Shown: positions 9,709 to 17,580 of the stretch, piece after piece
Numbering within the stretch: position 1 is the first letter of the stretch
Layout: every line of letters starts with the position of its first letter
Source: Burkholderiales bacterium
GTDB lineage: Bacteria > Pseudomonadota > Gammaproteobacteria > Burkholderiales > UBA11063
Assembly (NCBI GenBank): GCA_019748155.1
Contig: JAIEPY010000007.1
Span: 26,350 to 90,349 of the forward strand
DNA: 64,000 nt
Reading direction: 5' to 3'
The notes under the pieces: model-generated
What the model was told of the DNA's origin: nothing
What the model saw: the letters and a program-made list of their open reading frames with translations, nothing else
Database searches by the model: none
Translations under genes and position numbers: made by a program

Positions 9709-10763
9709 TGACTATTAAATATGTTTCTGGGAATTTATTGACTTATCCAGCCGAAGCAATTATAAATACTATTAATTGTGTAGGTGTAATGGGTAAAGGT
9801 ATTGCACTACAATTTAAACAAAAATATCCTGATAATTTTAAGTATTATGTCAAAGAGTGTAAGTCTGGCCATGTAACAACTGGCAAGATGCTGGTTTATG
9901 CTTGTGGCATGTTATCCGAAAATCCACGTTATATTATTAATTTTCCGACTAAACAACATTGGCGAAATAATTCAAAAATTGAGTATATTACTAGCGGTTT
10001 AGATGATTTAATTAAAGTAATTGAACAGTATCAAATTAAATCAATAGCCATACCACAGCTAGGTTGTGGTAATGGTGGATTAGAATGGGATGAAGTTCGG
10101 CAAATTATTATTGAAAAACTATCATGCTTAGATATTGATATTAACATCTTTGCTCCAACCCCGCAAACAGATCAAGTCAACGAAAAGTTCACAGATCAGC
10201 AATTTCAAAATATAACTGTTGGACGAGCTATTCTTTTATTATTAATGTATCACTATCAGGGTTTGCGCTATGCGTTAACCAGTTTAGAAGTCCAGAAATT
10301 AGCGTATTTTATTAAAGAATCAGGTGAGCCAACGTTATCTAAACTTAACTTTGAAAAAAATAAATTTGGTCCATATTCTCCTGATTTAAAAAAAGTAATA
10401 GCTTTACTGGTGGTAAATAAATTTGTTGAAAATTTTAAAAATGATGAGAGTAATGATTATCAATACAAAGTTAGTGATCATGCTCATAGTTTGGCTAGCG
10501 CTTTTTTAGAAAACAACCACGATCTTAAATGTGTTGATAATATTCAAGCTTTAATTTCAGGGTATGAATATCCATTTGGCATGGAATTACTTTCAACTGT
10601 GCATTGGGTTGTTAATCATGAAGGTGCTGATAATATAAAATCTGCTTGCCATAAAGTCTGGAATTGGTCAATACAACATCCAGAATGGGGTGAGCGAAAG
10701 AAAGAATTAATGCCAGAAAAATATATCATAGATGCACTAAATAAACTTAATATACCGCTGTAG
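9708..10763 (+). CDS. darG: DarG-like macrodomain antitoxin
   Basis: 351 aa. Residues 1-155 are a macrodomain: YVSGNLL, then EAIINTINCVGVMGKGIALQFK (the ADP-ribose-binding loop with N and GKGIA), and IAIPQLGCGNGGLEW. DarG macrodomains remove ADP-ribose from DNA. The C-terminal half (VGRAILLLLMYHYQGLRYALTSLEVQKLAYFI onward) matches the DarG C-terminal domain that binds and inhibits the toxin. Start ATG overlaps the DarT stop by one base. Together these give a complete DarTG module. Confidence 0.93.
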   Translation: MTIKYVSGNLLTYPAEAIINTINCVGVMGKGIALQFKQKYPDNFKYYVKECKSGHVTTGKMLVYACGMLSENPRYIINFPTKQHWRNNSKIEYITSGLDDLIKVIEQYQIKSIAIPQLGCGNGGLEWDEVRQIIIEKLSCLDIDINIFAPTPQTDQVNEKFTDQQFQNITVGRAILLLLMYHYQGLRYALTSLEVQKLAYFIKESGEPTLSKLNFEKNKFGPYSPDLKKVIALLVVNKFVENFKNDESNDYQYKVSDHAHSLASAFLENNHDLKCVDNIQALISGYEYPFGMELLSTVHWVVNHEGADNIKSACHKVWNWSIQHPEWGERKKELMPEKYIIDALNKLNIPL

Positions 10764-10801
10764 CTCTAGCTCAAAAACCAAGTTTAGAGTATTGTCGTAA
10801 A

Positions 10802-10996
10802 ATGATTGTTGATTATCTGACTAAGTTTAAAACTGGTACCCGTGAAGATTTTGAGCGTATTATACGGGATAAACTTCCGGATATATTGAGTAACATCCAG
10901 AAGAAAAATAAAATTCGCAATGTACTCCAAACTCTGAAAGATAAAGGTCTTATTGAAATTAACAAAGGCAAATCGTGGAAATTAAAAAATGTCTAG
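10802..10996 (+). pseudogene. C-terminal remnant of an AlbA_2-type ATP-binding protein
   Basis: 64 codons from ATG 10802; the frame is also open upstream to about 10763 (ALAQKPSLEYCRKM), directly after the DarG stop. The sequence IVDYLTKFKTGTREDFERIIRDKLPDIL… KIRNVLQTLKDKGLIEINKG is a small winged helix like the extreme C-terminus of AlbA_2/Schlafen-type ATP-binding proteins. The rest of such a protein is missing. Read as the end of a gene replaced by the DarTG block; a free-standing small DNA-binding protein is the alternative. Confidence 0.55.
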
Positions 10997-11028
10997 ATAG
11001 CGTTATAAGAAAAAATCTAGACATTTTT
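10985..11028 (+). terminator. Hairpin overlapping the remnant's stop codon
   Basis: 13-bp perfect inverted repeat, aaaaatgtctaga / tctagacattttt, 18-nt loop, ending in a T run. It probably ends the defence operon. Confidence 0.7.
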
Positions 11029-11096
11029 AAAACTTACTCCAGAACAATCTAATAGATTTTCTTAATTTATAACAATATATTAATTACACAATCCAC

Positions 11097-11135
11097 AAAT
11101 GTCTAGCTTAGATCTAATGAAAAATCTAGACATTT
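11097..11135. repeat. Second copy of the TGTCTAG/CTAGACA inverted repeat
   Basis: aaatgtctag (11097-11106) and ctagacattt (11126-11135) form a 10-bp stem nearly identical to the 10985-11028 hairpin. Tandem related hairpins suggest a duplicated terminator. Confidence 0.6.
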
Positions 11136-11257
11136 TACTGCTATTATCTAAAACAAAGCTCACAATCGAACTTTTAACCACTCCCACAAACAAAGAACCT
11201 GCTAAATCAGGTATAATAACCTACTTAAAAATCTACTAAAATATAGGAAATAAATCA

Positions 11258-12365
11258 ATGCTTGAGATTGAACACATCAATGAAATCGCCAACCTACCGG
11301 CAATCTTAACTACACAACTCACCGAACTACGGGGGTTTCTTTGACTACACAGGCAAGAAGGCCAAATTGGATGAAGTAGAAAAAGAACTGGAAAATCCTG
11401 AAATCTGGAATACTCCAGACAGAGCTCAAGAATTAAGCAAACAAAAAAAACAGCTAGAAACAGTTGTGATGACACTAGAGCGTCTGGGCAATAGTCTTAA
11501 CGCATGTAATGAGCTATTTGAACTAGCCCAAATGGAAAATGATGAAGAAACCATGTTGGTTGTCGAAAGTGATCTAAAAGCTGCACAGCAAGAGCTGGAT
11601 AAGCTAGAATTTCGCCGGATGTTTTCGCACCCGATGGATCCGAATAATTGTTTTATTGATATTCAATCCGGTAGTGGTGGAACCGAGGCGCAAGATTGGG
11701 CGGATATGCTCTTTAGAATGTATCTGCGCTATGCTGATCGCAAAGGCTTTCAGGCAGAAATCCTCGAAGAACAATCTGGCGAGGTTGCGGGGATTAAGAA
11801 TGCCACGATTAAAATTTCAGGTGATTATGCCTTTGGTTACTTACGTACCGAAACTGGTGTACATCGCTTAGTGCGTAATTCACCATTTGACTCGAATAAT
11901 AAACGCCATACTTCATTTGCCAGTGTGTTTATTTATCCAGAAATTGATGACGACATTCAGATTGAGATCAATCCAGCTGACTTACGCACCGATACCTACC
12001 GCGCATCTGGTGCTGGTGGACAACATATTAACAAAACCGACTCTGCGGTGAGGATTACCCATATTCCAACCAATACCGTTGTACAATGTCAAAATGATCG
12101 TTCACAGCACAAAAATCGTGATGAGGCGATGAAGATGCTTAAGGCTAAACTCTATGAGCTTGAGCTGCGCAAAAAAGAAGCTGAAAAGCAAAAACTTGAA
12201 GATAGTAAAACAGATATTGGCTGGGGACATCAGATTCGCTCGTATGTCTTTGATCAATCACGAATTAAGGATTTACGTACCAATGTTGAGATCGGTAATA
12301 TTCGCGGTGTGATGGATGGTGACCTGGATCCGTTTATTGAAGCGTGTCTAAAACAAGGTGTTTAA
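11258..12365 (+). CDS. prfB: Peptide chain release factor 2 (programmed +1 frameshift)
   Basis: RF2 recognises UGA and UAA and releases the finished peptide from the ribosome. ATG 11258 opens a 28-codon frame ending in TGA (11342-11344); translation must skip one base and continue from GAC at 11343 to the TAA at 12363-12365, giving about 368 aa, normal for RF2. The body has the anticodon-mimic SPF tripeptide (VRNSPFDS), which reads UGA/UAA, and the catalytic GGQ in [13 protein letters not shown]. Because the stop is UGA, low RF2 raises frameshifting, so the gene senses its own product. lysS, a common neighbour, is not downstream. Confidence 0.97.
11331..11345 (+). promoter_or_regulatory. prfB recoding site
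   Basis: The sequence CGG GGG TTT CTT TGA C contains a Shine-Dalgarno-like GGGGG three bases before CTT, the slippery CTT, and the in-frame UGA followed by C. This is the same layout as the E. coli site (CUU UGA C). Ribosomes slip +1 on CTT when UGA decoding is slow. Confidence 0.95.
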
Positions 12366-12369
12366 TTTA

Positions 12370-13374
12370 ATGAAAAGGCTATTTAAAAATGGCCTCCTCC
12401 ACCAAATAGCAGCTTTAATTCCATTGGGCATGATGCTAACTGCTTGTCCGAGTATTGCTACTATTCTACCCTCAATGGTTCCTTCAATGATACCATCGAT
12501 TAATTACAACTCAATTGATATGCAAAATCCGAATCAAATCAGCTGTAACGAAGGAGGCGTTTTTTCTTCAGAATATTGTTCAATTCCGATTAGTCGCTTT
12601 GTTGCTATTACCAGCAGCAACGCTGATCCATATTACGGTAATATTCTATTACTATACGGTAAAAATCAGAATTTCTTCTTTGACAATATTAATAAAATTG
12701 AAATTTTAGAAAGCATTAATAGCGCGTTTATTAAAAGCTACCCTGATACACAACATTTTGCCGCGCTCCCAGATGCACTACAACATCTCTATATCGTAAC
12801 TAAAGAACGTCATATCCCAAAGCGTAACTATCAGAAGCTTTTTGAAACCTACATTTATCTTTACACAATTAATGCGATGGACTTTGCTACCAACGGCTGT
12901 GATGCAACAACGCAATCCTTTTTGAGCGTTACCTCCGCCAAATATCGACAACAATATATGCTCTATAAAGCGTTTAGCATGCAGTATACCAATGATATTT
13001 TACATCATATTTCAGGATCTTTAACTGGCAAATATAGTGATGAACATGCCATTTACAATGCGGTTTATGCCGAAGTATTAAAATTAGATCCATACCAATT
13101 AGAAAATATGGCGCAAGCTATTTATGCACGCACTAGTAGCAATTTACCACAATTTGATGATAGTTTCTATAGCACGGGTATAAAGTTCGGCGAAATTGGT
13201 ACATTTAGTTGCTCGCCAATTGGCAGCATTTGGGAAAAATTTGGCTATGAATTTTTTGGGCGTGTAGTTTCGGGTTTACCACACTATGTCAAATTTAAAA
13301 ATAAAGATTCATTTAGTAGCTATGACGACACTATGATTCCAGTAGTAGAGAGCGCGATAATCCATGCTAACTAA
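12370..13374 (+). CDS. Predicted lipoprotein, unknown function
   Basis: About 334 aa from ATG 12370, chosen over the in-frame GTG at 12358 because MKRLFKNGLLHQIAALIPLGMMLTAC is a typical lipoprotein signal with a lipobox (LTAC). It follows prfB by 4 nt. The mature part shows no domain I know; it contains several cysteines (positions around 60-75 and 180) and aromatic-rich stretches. Probably anchored in a membrane facing the periplasm. It is the last chromosomal gene before attL. Confidence 0.7.
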   Translation: MKRLFKNGLLHQIAALIPLGMMLTACPSIATILPSMVPSMIPSINYNSIDMQNPNQISCNEGGVFSSEYCSIPISRFVAITSSNADPYYGNILLLYGKNQNFFFDNINKIEILESINSAFIKSYPDTQHFAALPDALQHLYIVTKERHIPKRNYQKLFETYIYLYTINAMDFATNGCDATTQSFLSVTSAKYRQQYMLYKAFSMQYTNDILHHISGSLTGKYSDEHAIYNAVYAEVLKLDPYQLENMAQAIYARTSSNLPQFDDSFYSTGIKFGEIGTFSCSPIGSIWEKFGYEFFGRVVSGLPHYVKFKNKDSFSSYDDTMIPVVESAIIHAN

Positions 13375-13394
13375 AATTAAAGAATTGAATTTTT

Positions 13395-13422
13395 TTGGCG
13401 GAAAAGGCGGGATTCGAACCCG
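13395..13422. other. attL: 28-bp copy of the tRNA-Ser 3' end
   Basis: The 28 nt (ttggcggaaaaggcgg… to cccg) are identical to 63654-63681, the 3' end of the intact tRNA-Ser, including the CCA and T-arm. Sequence after it diverges, so only a fragment of the tRNA is here. This is the left boundary of the prophage. Confidence 0.95.
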
Positions 13423-13524
13423 AGCACATAAAGCTACGAAATCAAGCAACAAGCTGTTATTATTATATATTTTTATTTTACACATTGTAAATAATGTACT
13501 TAAATGTACCTATTTATACTTAAC

Positions 13525-13543
13525 TTAGTCACTGAGTGACTAA
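13525..13543. repeat. Palindrome next to attL
   Basis: TTAGTCACT-G-AGTGACTAA, 9-bp arms around one base, about 100 bp inside the left end. A possible arm-type site for integrase/excisionase or an operator. The 250-nt stretch 13375-13627 otherwise holds only attL. Confidence 0.4.
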
Positions 13544-13627
13544 AAAATAACAAGCATTAATCATTAAGTTTTTTTACTGAGAAAATTTAATCGTTGATGC
13601 TCTTTTTTATAGAAAGAGTATTATATC

Positions 13628-13789
13628 ATGAAAATCACATCTAATCATCCCCTAGCGCACCACGGATTAATCGTTGGCGAGCAAATCAATCACAATGGCA
13701 TTAGTTATAATGTTATGTCTGACGATTTTGGAGTATACAATCTTGAGGCAGAGCGATTATGCTCATGGAAGAAGAAACACTCATCTTAA
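13628..13789 (+). CDS. Small hypothetical protein at the left prophage end
   Basis: 53 codons from ATG 13628 to TAA 13787-13789. Composition is plausible (MKITSNHPLAHHGLIVGEQ…), with no recognisable domain or membrane segment. The ribosome site is weak (GAAAGAG about 10 nt upstream). Followed by a short inverted repeat (gccaaccatagcaaaatggttggc, 13800-13823) that could terminate it. Confidence 0.4.
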   Translation: MKITSNHPLAHHGLIVGEQINHNGISYNVMSDDFGVYNLEAERLCSWKKKHSS

Positions 13790-13867
13790 TTTATTGCTGC
13801 CAACCATAGCAAAATGGTTGGCGTTTCAAGTAAAATACATAGCTTAAGTAACAAGTAGAAAGTTTTA

Positions 13868-14659
13868 ATGATGCTGGCATTATTTGGTGTATTTATAGTA
13901 ACAATCATTTCTGGATTAGTTGCCGTCACTGGAGGTAATGGCTTAATTCTGATGCCCTCACTTCTTATGATGAATTATGATATTAAAGAAGTAATGGTCT
14001 TAATTCGAGTTAGTGCCGTTGTATTTGTACTATTTAACTTGTTTGCATTAATTAATGGTAAACAGATACCCAAATTTGATAAACGCGATCTTACTATTAC
14101 AATCACATCATGCTTAAGTGTTTTATTGAGTGTCTCACTACTAAGCAAACTCGATAATACCAGCCTAATGTTCATCATTTCAATCATTCTAATTGGGTTG
14201 TTTTTATTAGTCATCTTTAAGCCAAAAGGCTCATATCTAGCTGGTTTCTTTATGTGTACACTGCCAATATTTGCAGGAATTTGTGGCAGTGCTGTTGGTG
14301 GTGCTGGACTTATTATCAGTATATTATATACACTATTAGGTTCCAGCCACGTTGAAGCGGTACAGAAGCGAATCATTCCCTCGTTAATTATTCAAATTTT
14401 GTCGTTTGCTACTTTTATGAGTCAAGGGATTAATATTTCAACCAGTCTACTAGTTACGGTAATTATAGCTACAGCTATTTCCGGATACCTTAACATGAAA
14501 ATATTTCTTAATTTAAGCCCAAAGAACGGCAAAAGACTATTTTATGCAAGTTTTATATTTTCTATAGCAAACCTACTAGAAGATGCCTTTGAAAATATTT
14601 TAGAAGCCAAAGGTTTAGATTGGATAAACCTTATTCATGCTTTAAAGCATATATTCTAA
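13868..14659 (+). CDS. TauE/SafE-family (TSUP) membrane transporter
   Basis: 263 aa with about eight hydrophobic segments. The two halves each carry the family signature: GLVAVTGGNGLILMPSLLM near the N-terminus and GICGSAVGGAGLIISILYTLLG after the middle. TSUP proteins are inner-membrane exporters or importers of sulfite, sulfoacetate and other organic sulfur or small acids; the substrate cannot be read here. It lies just inside attL, on the strand opposite to the late genes, the usual place for a lysogenic-conversion gene. Its stop is 3 nt from the convergent next gene. Confidence 0.8.
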   Translation: MMLALFGVFIVTIISGLVAVTGGNGLILMPSLLMMNYDIKEVMVLIRVSAVVFVLFNLFALINGKQIPKFDKRDLTITITSCLSVLLSVSLLSKLDNTSLMFIISIILIGLFLLVIFKPKGSYLAGFFMCTLPIFAGICGSAVGGAGLIISILYTLLGSSHVEAVQKRIIPSLIIQILSFATFMSQGINISTSLLVTVIIATAISGYLNMKIFLNLSPKNGKRLFYASFIFSIANLLEDAFENILEAKGLDWINLIHALKHIF

Positions 14660-14661
14660 AT

Positions 14662-15393
14662 TTAATTATACTCAAGTACTCTTGCTTCGTGAAATACGAC
14701 TTTCGAATATGGGCAAATCAGTGCACCAAAAATTGAATGATCTCCGATGCCTCTAACCGTTATAGCAATTATACTGTTTCCAGAGACCCACGCACCACCG
14801 GTATCTGTTTTATTTATTATTAAACCATCATCTAAAGTAGCTACTTTCCCTTTATGATCTATTACGTCAAAAACATTAGTTATTTTATTTTTATCATTTA
14901 TGATTTTACTATTATCTTTGTCATCAAACGCGTAGATTGTTGTAGGTCTGTCAGTATATTTTGATAATAATTGATCTGGTTTACAATATTGTGCAATATT
15001 GTATTTAGGAGTAAACGTTATTGGCTTACTAAGTTTTAGGAGTGCTAAACTTGAATTAGGAATTAATCTCCAACCAATATTTTCTTTTGTGCTAAATAAG
15101 CTAACTGTGCTGGAAAAATTGCTTCCGTATGCGATTGTAGTATTACTATCTGGAGTACTTACATCTATTTCACTCAAATCTTGATTATAAACGCATTCAG
15201 AAGAAGTTAATACGACTAATGGATCTAATAAAACTCCAAGACATGTATCACTTGATTGTACATTGGAAGTAGATTGACGATAATCAAAATTTATTTTTAC
15301 AATTCTACCATCGTTCATCACACTTTCTGCAGAAACATTAGTAATGCACATTAATGAGCTCAAAGCAAAAATTGATAGGTAATTTATACTCAT
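14662..15393 (-). CDS. Secreted trypsin-fold protein lacking the catalytic triad
   Basis: 243 aa. Signal peptide MSINYLSIFALSSLMCITNVSA, cleavage likely after A22. The chymotrypsin fold is visible as CLGVLLDPLVVLTSSECV (residues 51-68), matching the family's CGGSLI..WVLTAAHC; SSLALLKLSKPI (114-125), matching DIALLKL; and TDTGGAWVSGNSIIAI (196-211), matching GDSGGP. All three catalytic positions are replaced: His by Glu66, Asp by Ser115, Ser by Thr198. Proteolysis is therefore not expected; a binding or inhibitory role is likely. Convergent with the TSUP gene at attL, so probably a conversion gene. Confidence 0.75.
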   Translation of the reverse strand: MSINYLSIFALSSLMCITNVSAESVMNDGRIVKINFDYRQSTSNVQSSDTCLGVLLDPLVVLTSSECVYNQDLSEIDVSTPDSNTTIAYGSNFSSTVSLFSTKENIGWRLIPNSSLALLKLSKPITFTPKYNIAQYCKPDQLLSKYTDRPTTIYAFDDKDNSKIINDKNKITNVFDVIDHKGKVATLDDGLIINKTDTGGAWVSGNSIIAITVRGIGDHSIFGALICPYSKVVFHEARVLEYN

Positions 15394-15527
15394 GGTATAC
15401 CCTTGTCTTCTAGAGTAAGTTGTAACAATTAGTTACGAATTTTAGCATATCCAAGTTTGGAACATTAACAAAGCAGGCAAACCAAATGTGATCCTCATTT
15501 GATAGTATTGACATTATTAATGCTTAT

Positions 15528-15989
15528 TTAACTATTCTGACGATACCACTCATGCCAAACAATCAAATCAGCTATACACTGTTGGTGGTTTAAGTTGTTT
15601 TCTTTCATTATCTTCAAGGCTCGATCTGGAGTAGCGGCGCTGGGGGTTGTAGCATCTGATTCGTAACTGGTGGCAATTGACAAGCGTGTTGAACTGTCGT
15701 ACAGCTTTGTAAACTGCTTGCTAATACGATTGTTATCATTAAGTAACTTAGCATTTTTAGATATTTCATTATTTAAACTCACTTCTAAAGTTGATATTTT
15801 AAGTCTTTGCTGGTTATTTGATTCAGTTACTGCTTGCAGAGTTTGACTGTATTGCACCAGCTTTACATTGTAGGTCTGTTCTGCTTTCAGTCGTTCGGCT
15901 GATTTACCTTGACGCGATCCTGCGGTATAAGTACTAATAAAAGCCAAGGATAAAATCAGCACACCGAATAGTTTGGTTTGTAAGTTCAT
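15528..15989 (-). CDS. Rz-like inner-membrane spanin
   Basis: 153 aa. One N-terminal signal anchor (about residues 5-24), then a long coiled coil, then a short C-terminal part with HQQCIADLIVWHEWY. This is the plan of i-spanins, which link inner and outer membranes and disrupt the latter at the end of lysis. It overlaps the endolysin stop/start by one base and is the last gene of the late operon. I did not identify an embedded Rz1 lipoprotein. Confidence 0.8.
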   Translation of the reverse strand: MNLQTKLFGVLILSLAFISTYTAGSRQGKSAERLKAEQTYNVKLVQYSQTLQAVTESNNQQRLKISTLEVSLNNEISKNAKLLNDNNRISKQFTKLYDSSTRLSIATSYESDATTPSAATPDRALKIMKENNLNHQQCIADLIVWHEWYRQNS

Positions 15990-16603
15990 TAAACACCTAA
16001 CTCTTTCTTATATTTCTCAGTTAACTCCAGACGCTCCTCCAATCCAATCGTGCCGCCGTTAATCGCAATACTAACTTTTGTAATATTATCAGCTCTTGCT
16101 GCTGAGCCAATTCCATTAGCTTGCCAGAACCAGATCGCTGATAAAATCGCGCCCTCTTTACTCTTGACGAACTCATCAACTTTATCCAAAGTTAAACTAA
16201 GATATTTACCGTTCTTATGCAGCCAGTTCATAAAAGCCAGATGGTTATCTGTTCCGGTTAACTGAAAGATTCCACCGCCTCGGTAGTCAAAGCCATCGTT
16301 ATCATTTGTACCGTTCCTTTCATTACCCATGCGCGAACCATAAACCGTATTGAACAACCAAGGCTGCGGACAAAAGTCATCGTCTTTAGCTTTTAGCTCA
16401 TCTTGTTTTGCTTTAATTACCGATTTTCTGTTTGGCCAGATTACTTTTGCTCTGCCAAAGCGGTATCTGGTATCTTCTGACAGTTTAGTGAATCCGGTAG
16501 ACTCATGATCTGCCTGCCCTAGAAAGTGTGCCTGTTCAAGCTTATTGGTGATACCAAAGCTGGTTAATTGTTTTATAATCTCACTTACTGTTATTTGTTT
16601 CAT
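15989..16603 (-). CDS. Endolysin, glycoside hydrolase family 19
   Basis: 204 aa, a single GH19 (chitinase-like lysozyme) domain that cleaves the glycan of peptidoglycan. Catalytic pattern QADHESTGFTKLSEDTRYRF gives Glu34 as the acid and Glu43 as the base; FDYRGGGIFQLTG and AIWFWQANG are the conserved substrate-cleft segments. No signal peptide, so it needs the holin encoded directly upstream to reach its substrate. Confidence 0.92.
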   Translation of the reverse strand: MKQITVSEIIKQLTSFGITNKLEQAHFLGQADHESTGFTKLSEDTRYRFGRAKVIWPNRKSVIKAKQDELKAKDDDFCPQPWLFNTVYGSRMGNERNGTNDNDGFDYRGGGIFQLTGTDNHLAFMNWLHKNGKYLSLTLDKVDEFVKSKEGAILSAIWFWQANGIGSAARADNITKVSIAINGGTIGLEERLELTEKYKKELGV

Positions 16604-16658
16604 AATTACCCTCTAATTTTATTTGACAATAAAAGCAGTCAAATTCAAGTTATTATTT

Positions 16659-17096
16659 TTAATCATCATTTCTCTTTTTATGACGAGGAGTAGACTGTCG
16701 ATCCATCATCTCAGACCACTTTTCAAAAAAGTTGGTAATCAAAGGTATCCTTAAACCATAGACCTTGTCAGCAAAAGTTAATAAAACATGGAGTTCCCAG
16801 ACAATAAAATAACTAACTATAAAGTCATAAAGAGGTAGGTCAGTATCAAACAGTTTATATTCACCTCTTAACAGCCAAATATGGGCAAAATAAAAAATGT
16901 AAGAGATAAAAGCCATGACAATAAATTTCTTAATATACTGTCGACTCTGTAATAATACTCCATTAACTATACAAATCAGCATCAGCCCAAGCATAGCTGG
17001 GATTGTGTCATTAAAAGTATCCCACGCCGTCAAGAATATAAAAGTTTCCCATGCTGTTTGGTTAACCGAGTTAAACGATTGTTTAGTTGTGTCCAT
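16659..17096 (-). CDS. Putative holin
   Basis: 145 aa with three hydrophobic segments (about residues 30-50, 58-75 and 90-110) and a very basic C-terminus (RHKKRN). Position just before the endolysin and size fit a holin; the sequence is not one I can place in a named family. Holins form inner-membrane lesions at a set time. Confidence 0.7.
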   Translation of the reverse strand: MDTTKQSFNSVNQTAWETFIFLTAWDTFNDTIPAMLGLMLICIVNGVLLQSRQYIKKFIVMAFISYIFYFAHIWLLRGEYKLFDTDLPLYDFIVSYFIVWELHVLLTFADKVYGLRIPLITNFFEKWSEMMDRQSTPRHKKRNDD

Positions 17097-17152
17097 GTTT
17101 ATCCTATAGAGATTAGAGAGCTTTCTGCAAAGCCAGTTACTTGCGCGTAAAT

Positions 17153-17569
17153 TTACTCACGATTATATTGCTCAAATAAAGGTAGCTCAAGCAAATTACC
17201 ACATTTAGCTTGGCGGATTACTTCACGTAAAGCTTCTCGGTATTCTTTAACTGCAGCTCGTTTTTCTGGTGTGTATGACTCCATTTTATCGGTAGTGGCG
17301 CGGTAGTCTGAATCATCTAATATCTTCTGTGCCTGATCAATTAACCGAGCTTTCTCTTGCTCCTTAATTTCTGAAGATGAGAACCTGTCAATTATATTGA
17401 TTCGTCCATTCTTTAGTTGCAAAACTGATTTAAACTCGCACAATACTGCTTCATATTTGCTATATTGTTTATCTGTAATTTTTATAATAGTATCACTATC
17501 AATATCATCATAGCCGCTCAGCAAGTGGCTGAAAGAACCGTCTTCATTAAAAACCGCATATTTATTCAT
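17153..17569 (-). CDS. Tail fibre assembly protein
   Basis: 138 aa. The C-terminal half QAQKILDDSDYRATTDKMESYTPEKRAAVKEYREALREVI is the pattern of phage tail (fibre) assembly chaperones. It follows the fibre gene by 11 nt, which is the standard position. Confidence 0.8.
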   Translation of the reverse strand: MNKYAVFNEDGSFSHLLSGYDDIDSDTIIKITDKQYSKYEAVLCEFKSVLQLKNGRINIIDRFSSSEIKEQEKARLIDQAQKILDDSDYRATTDKMESYTPEKRAAVKEYREALREVIRQAKCGNLLELPLFEQYNRE

Positions 17570-17580
17570 TTATTTACCTT

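Noticed and set aside
13395-13470. Possible second tRNA-Ser gene at the left end
   Set aside because: Only the 28-nt 3' end is present; the rest of the cloverleaf is missing. It is attL.
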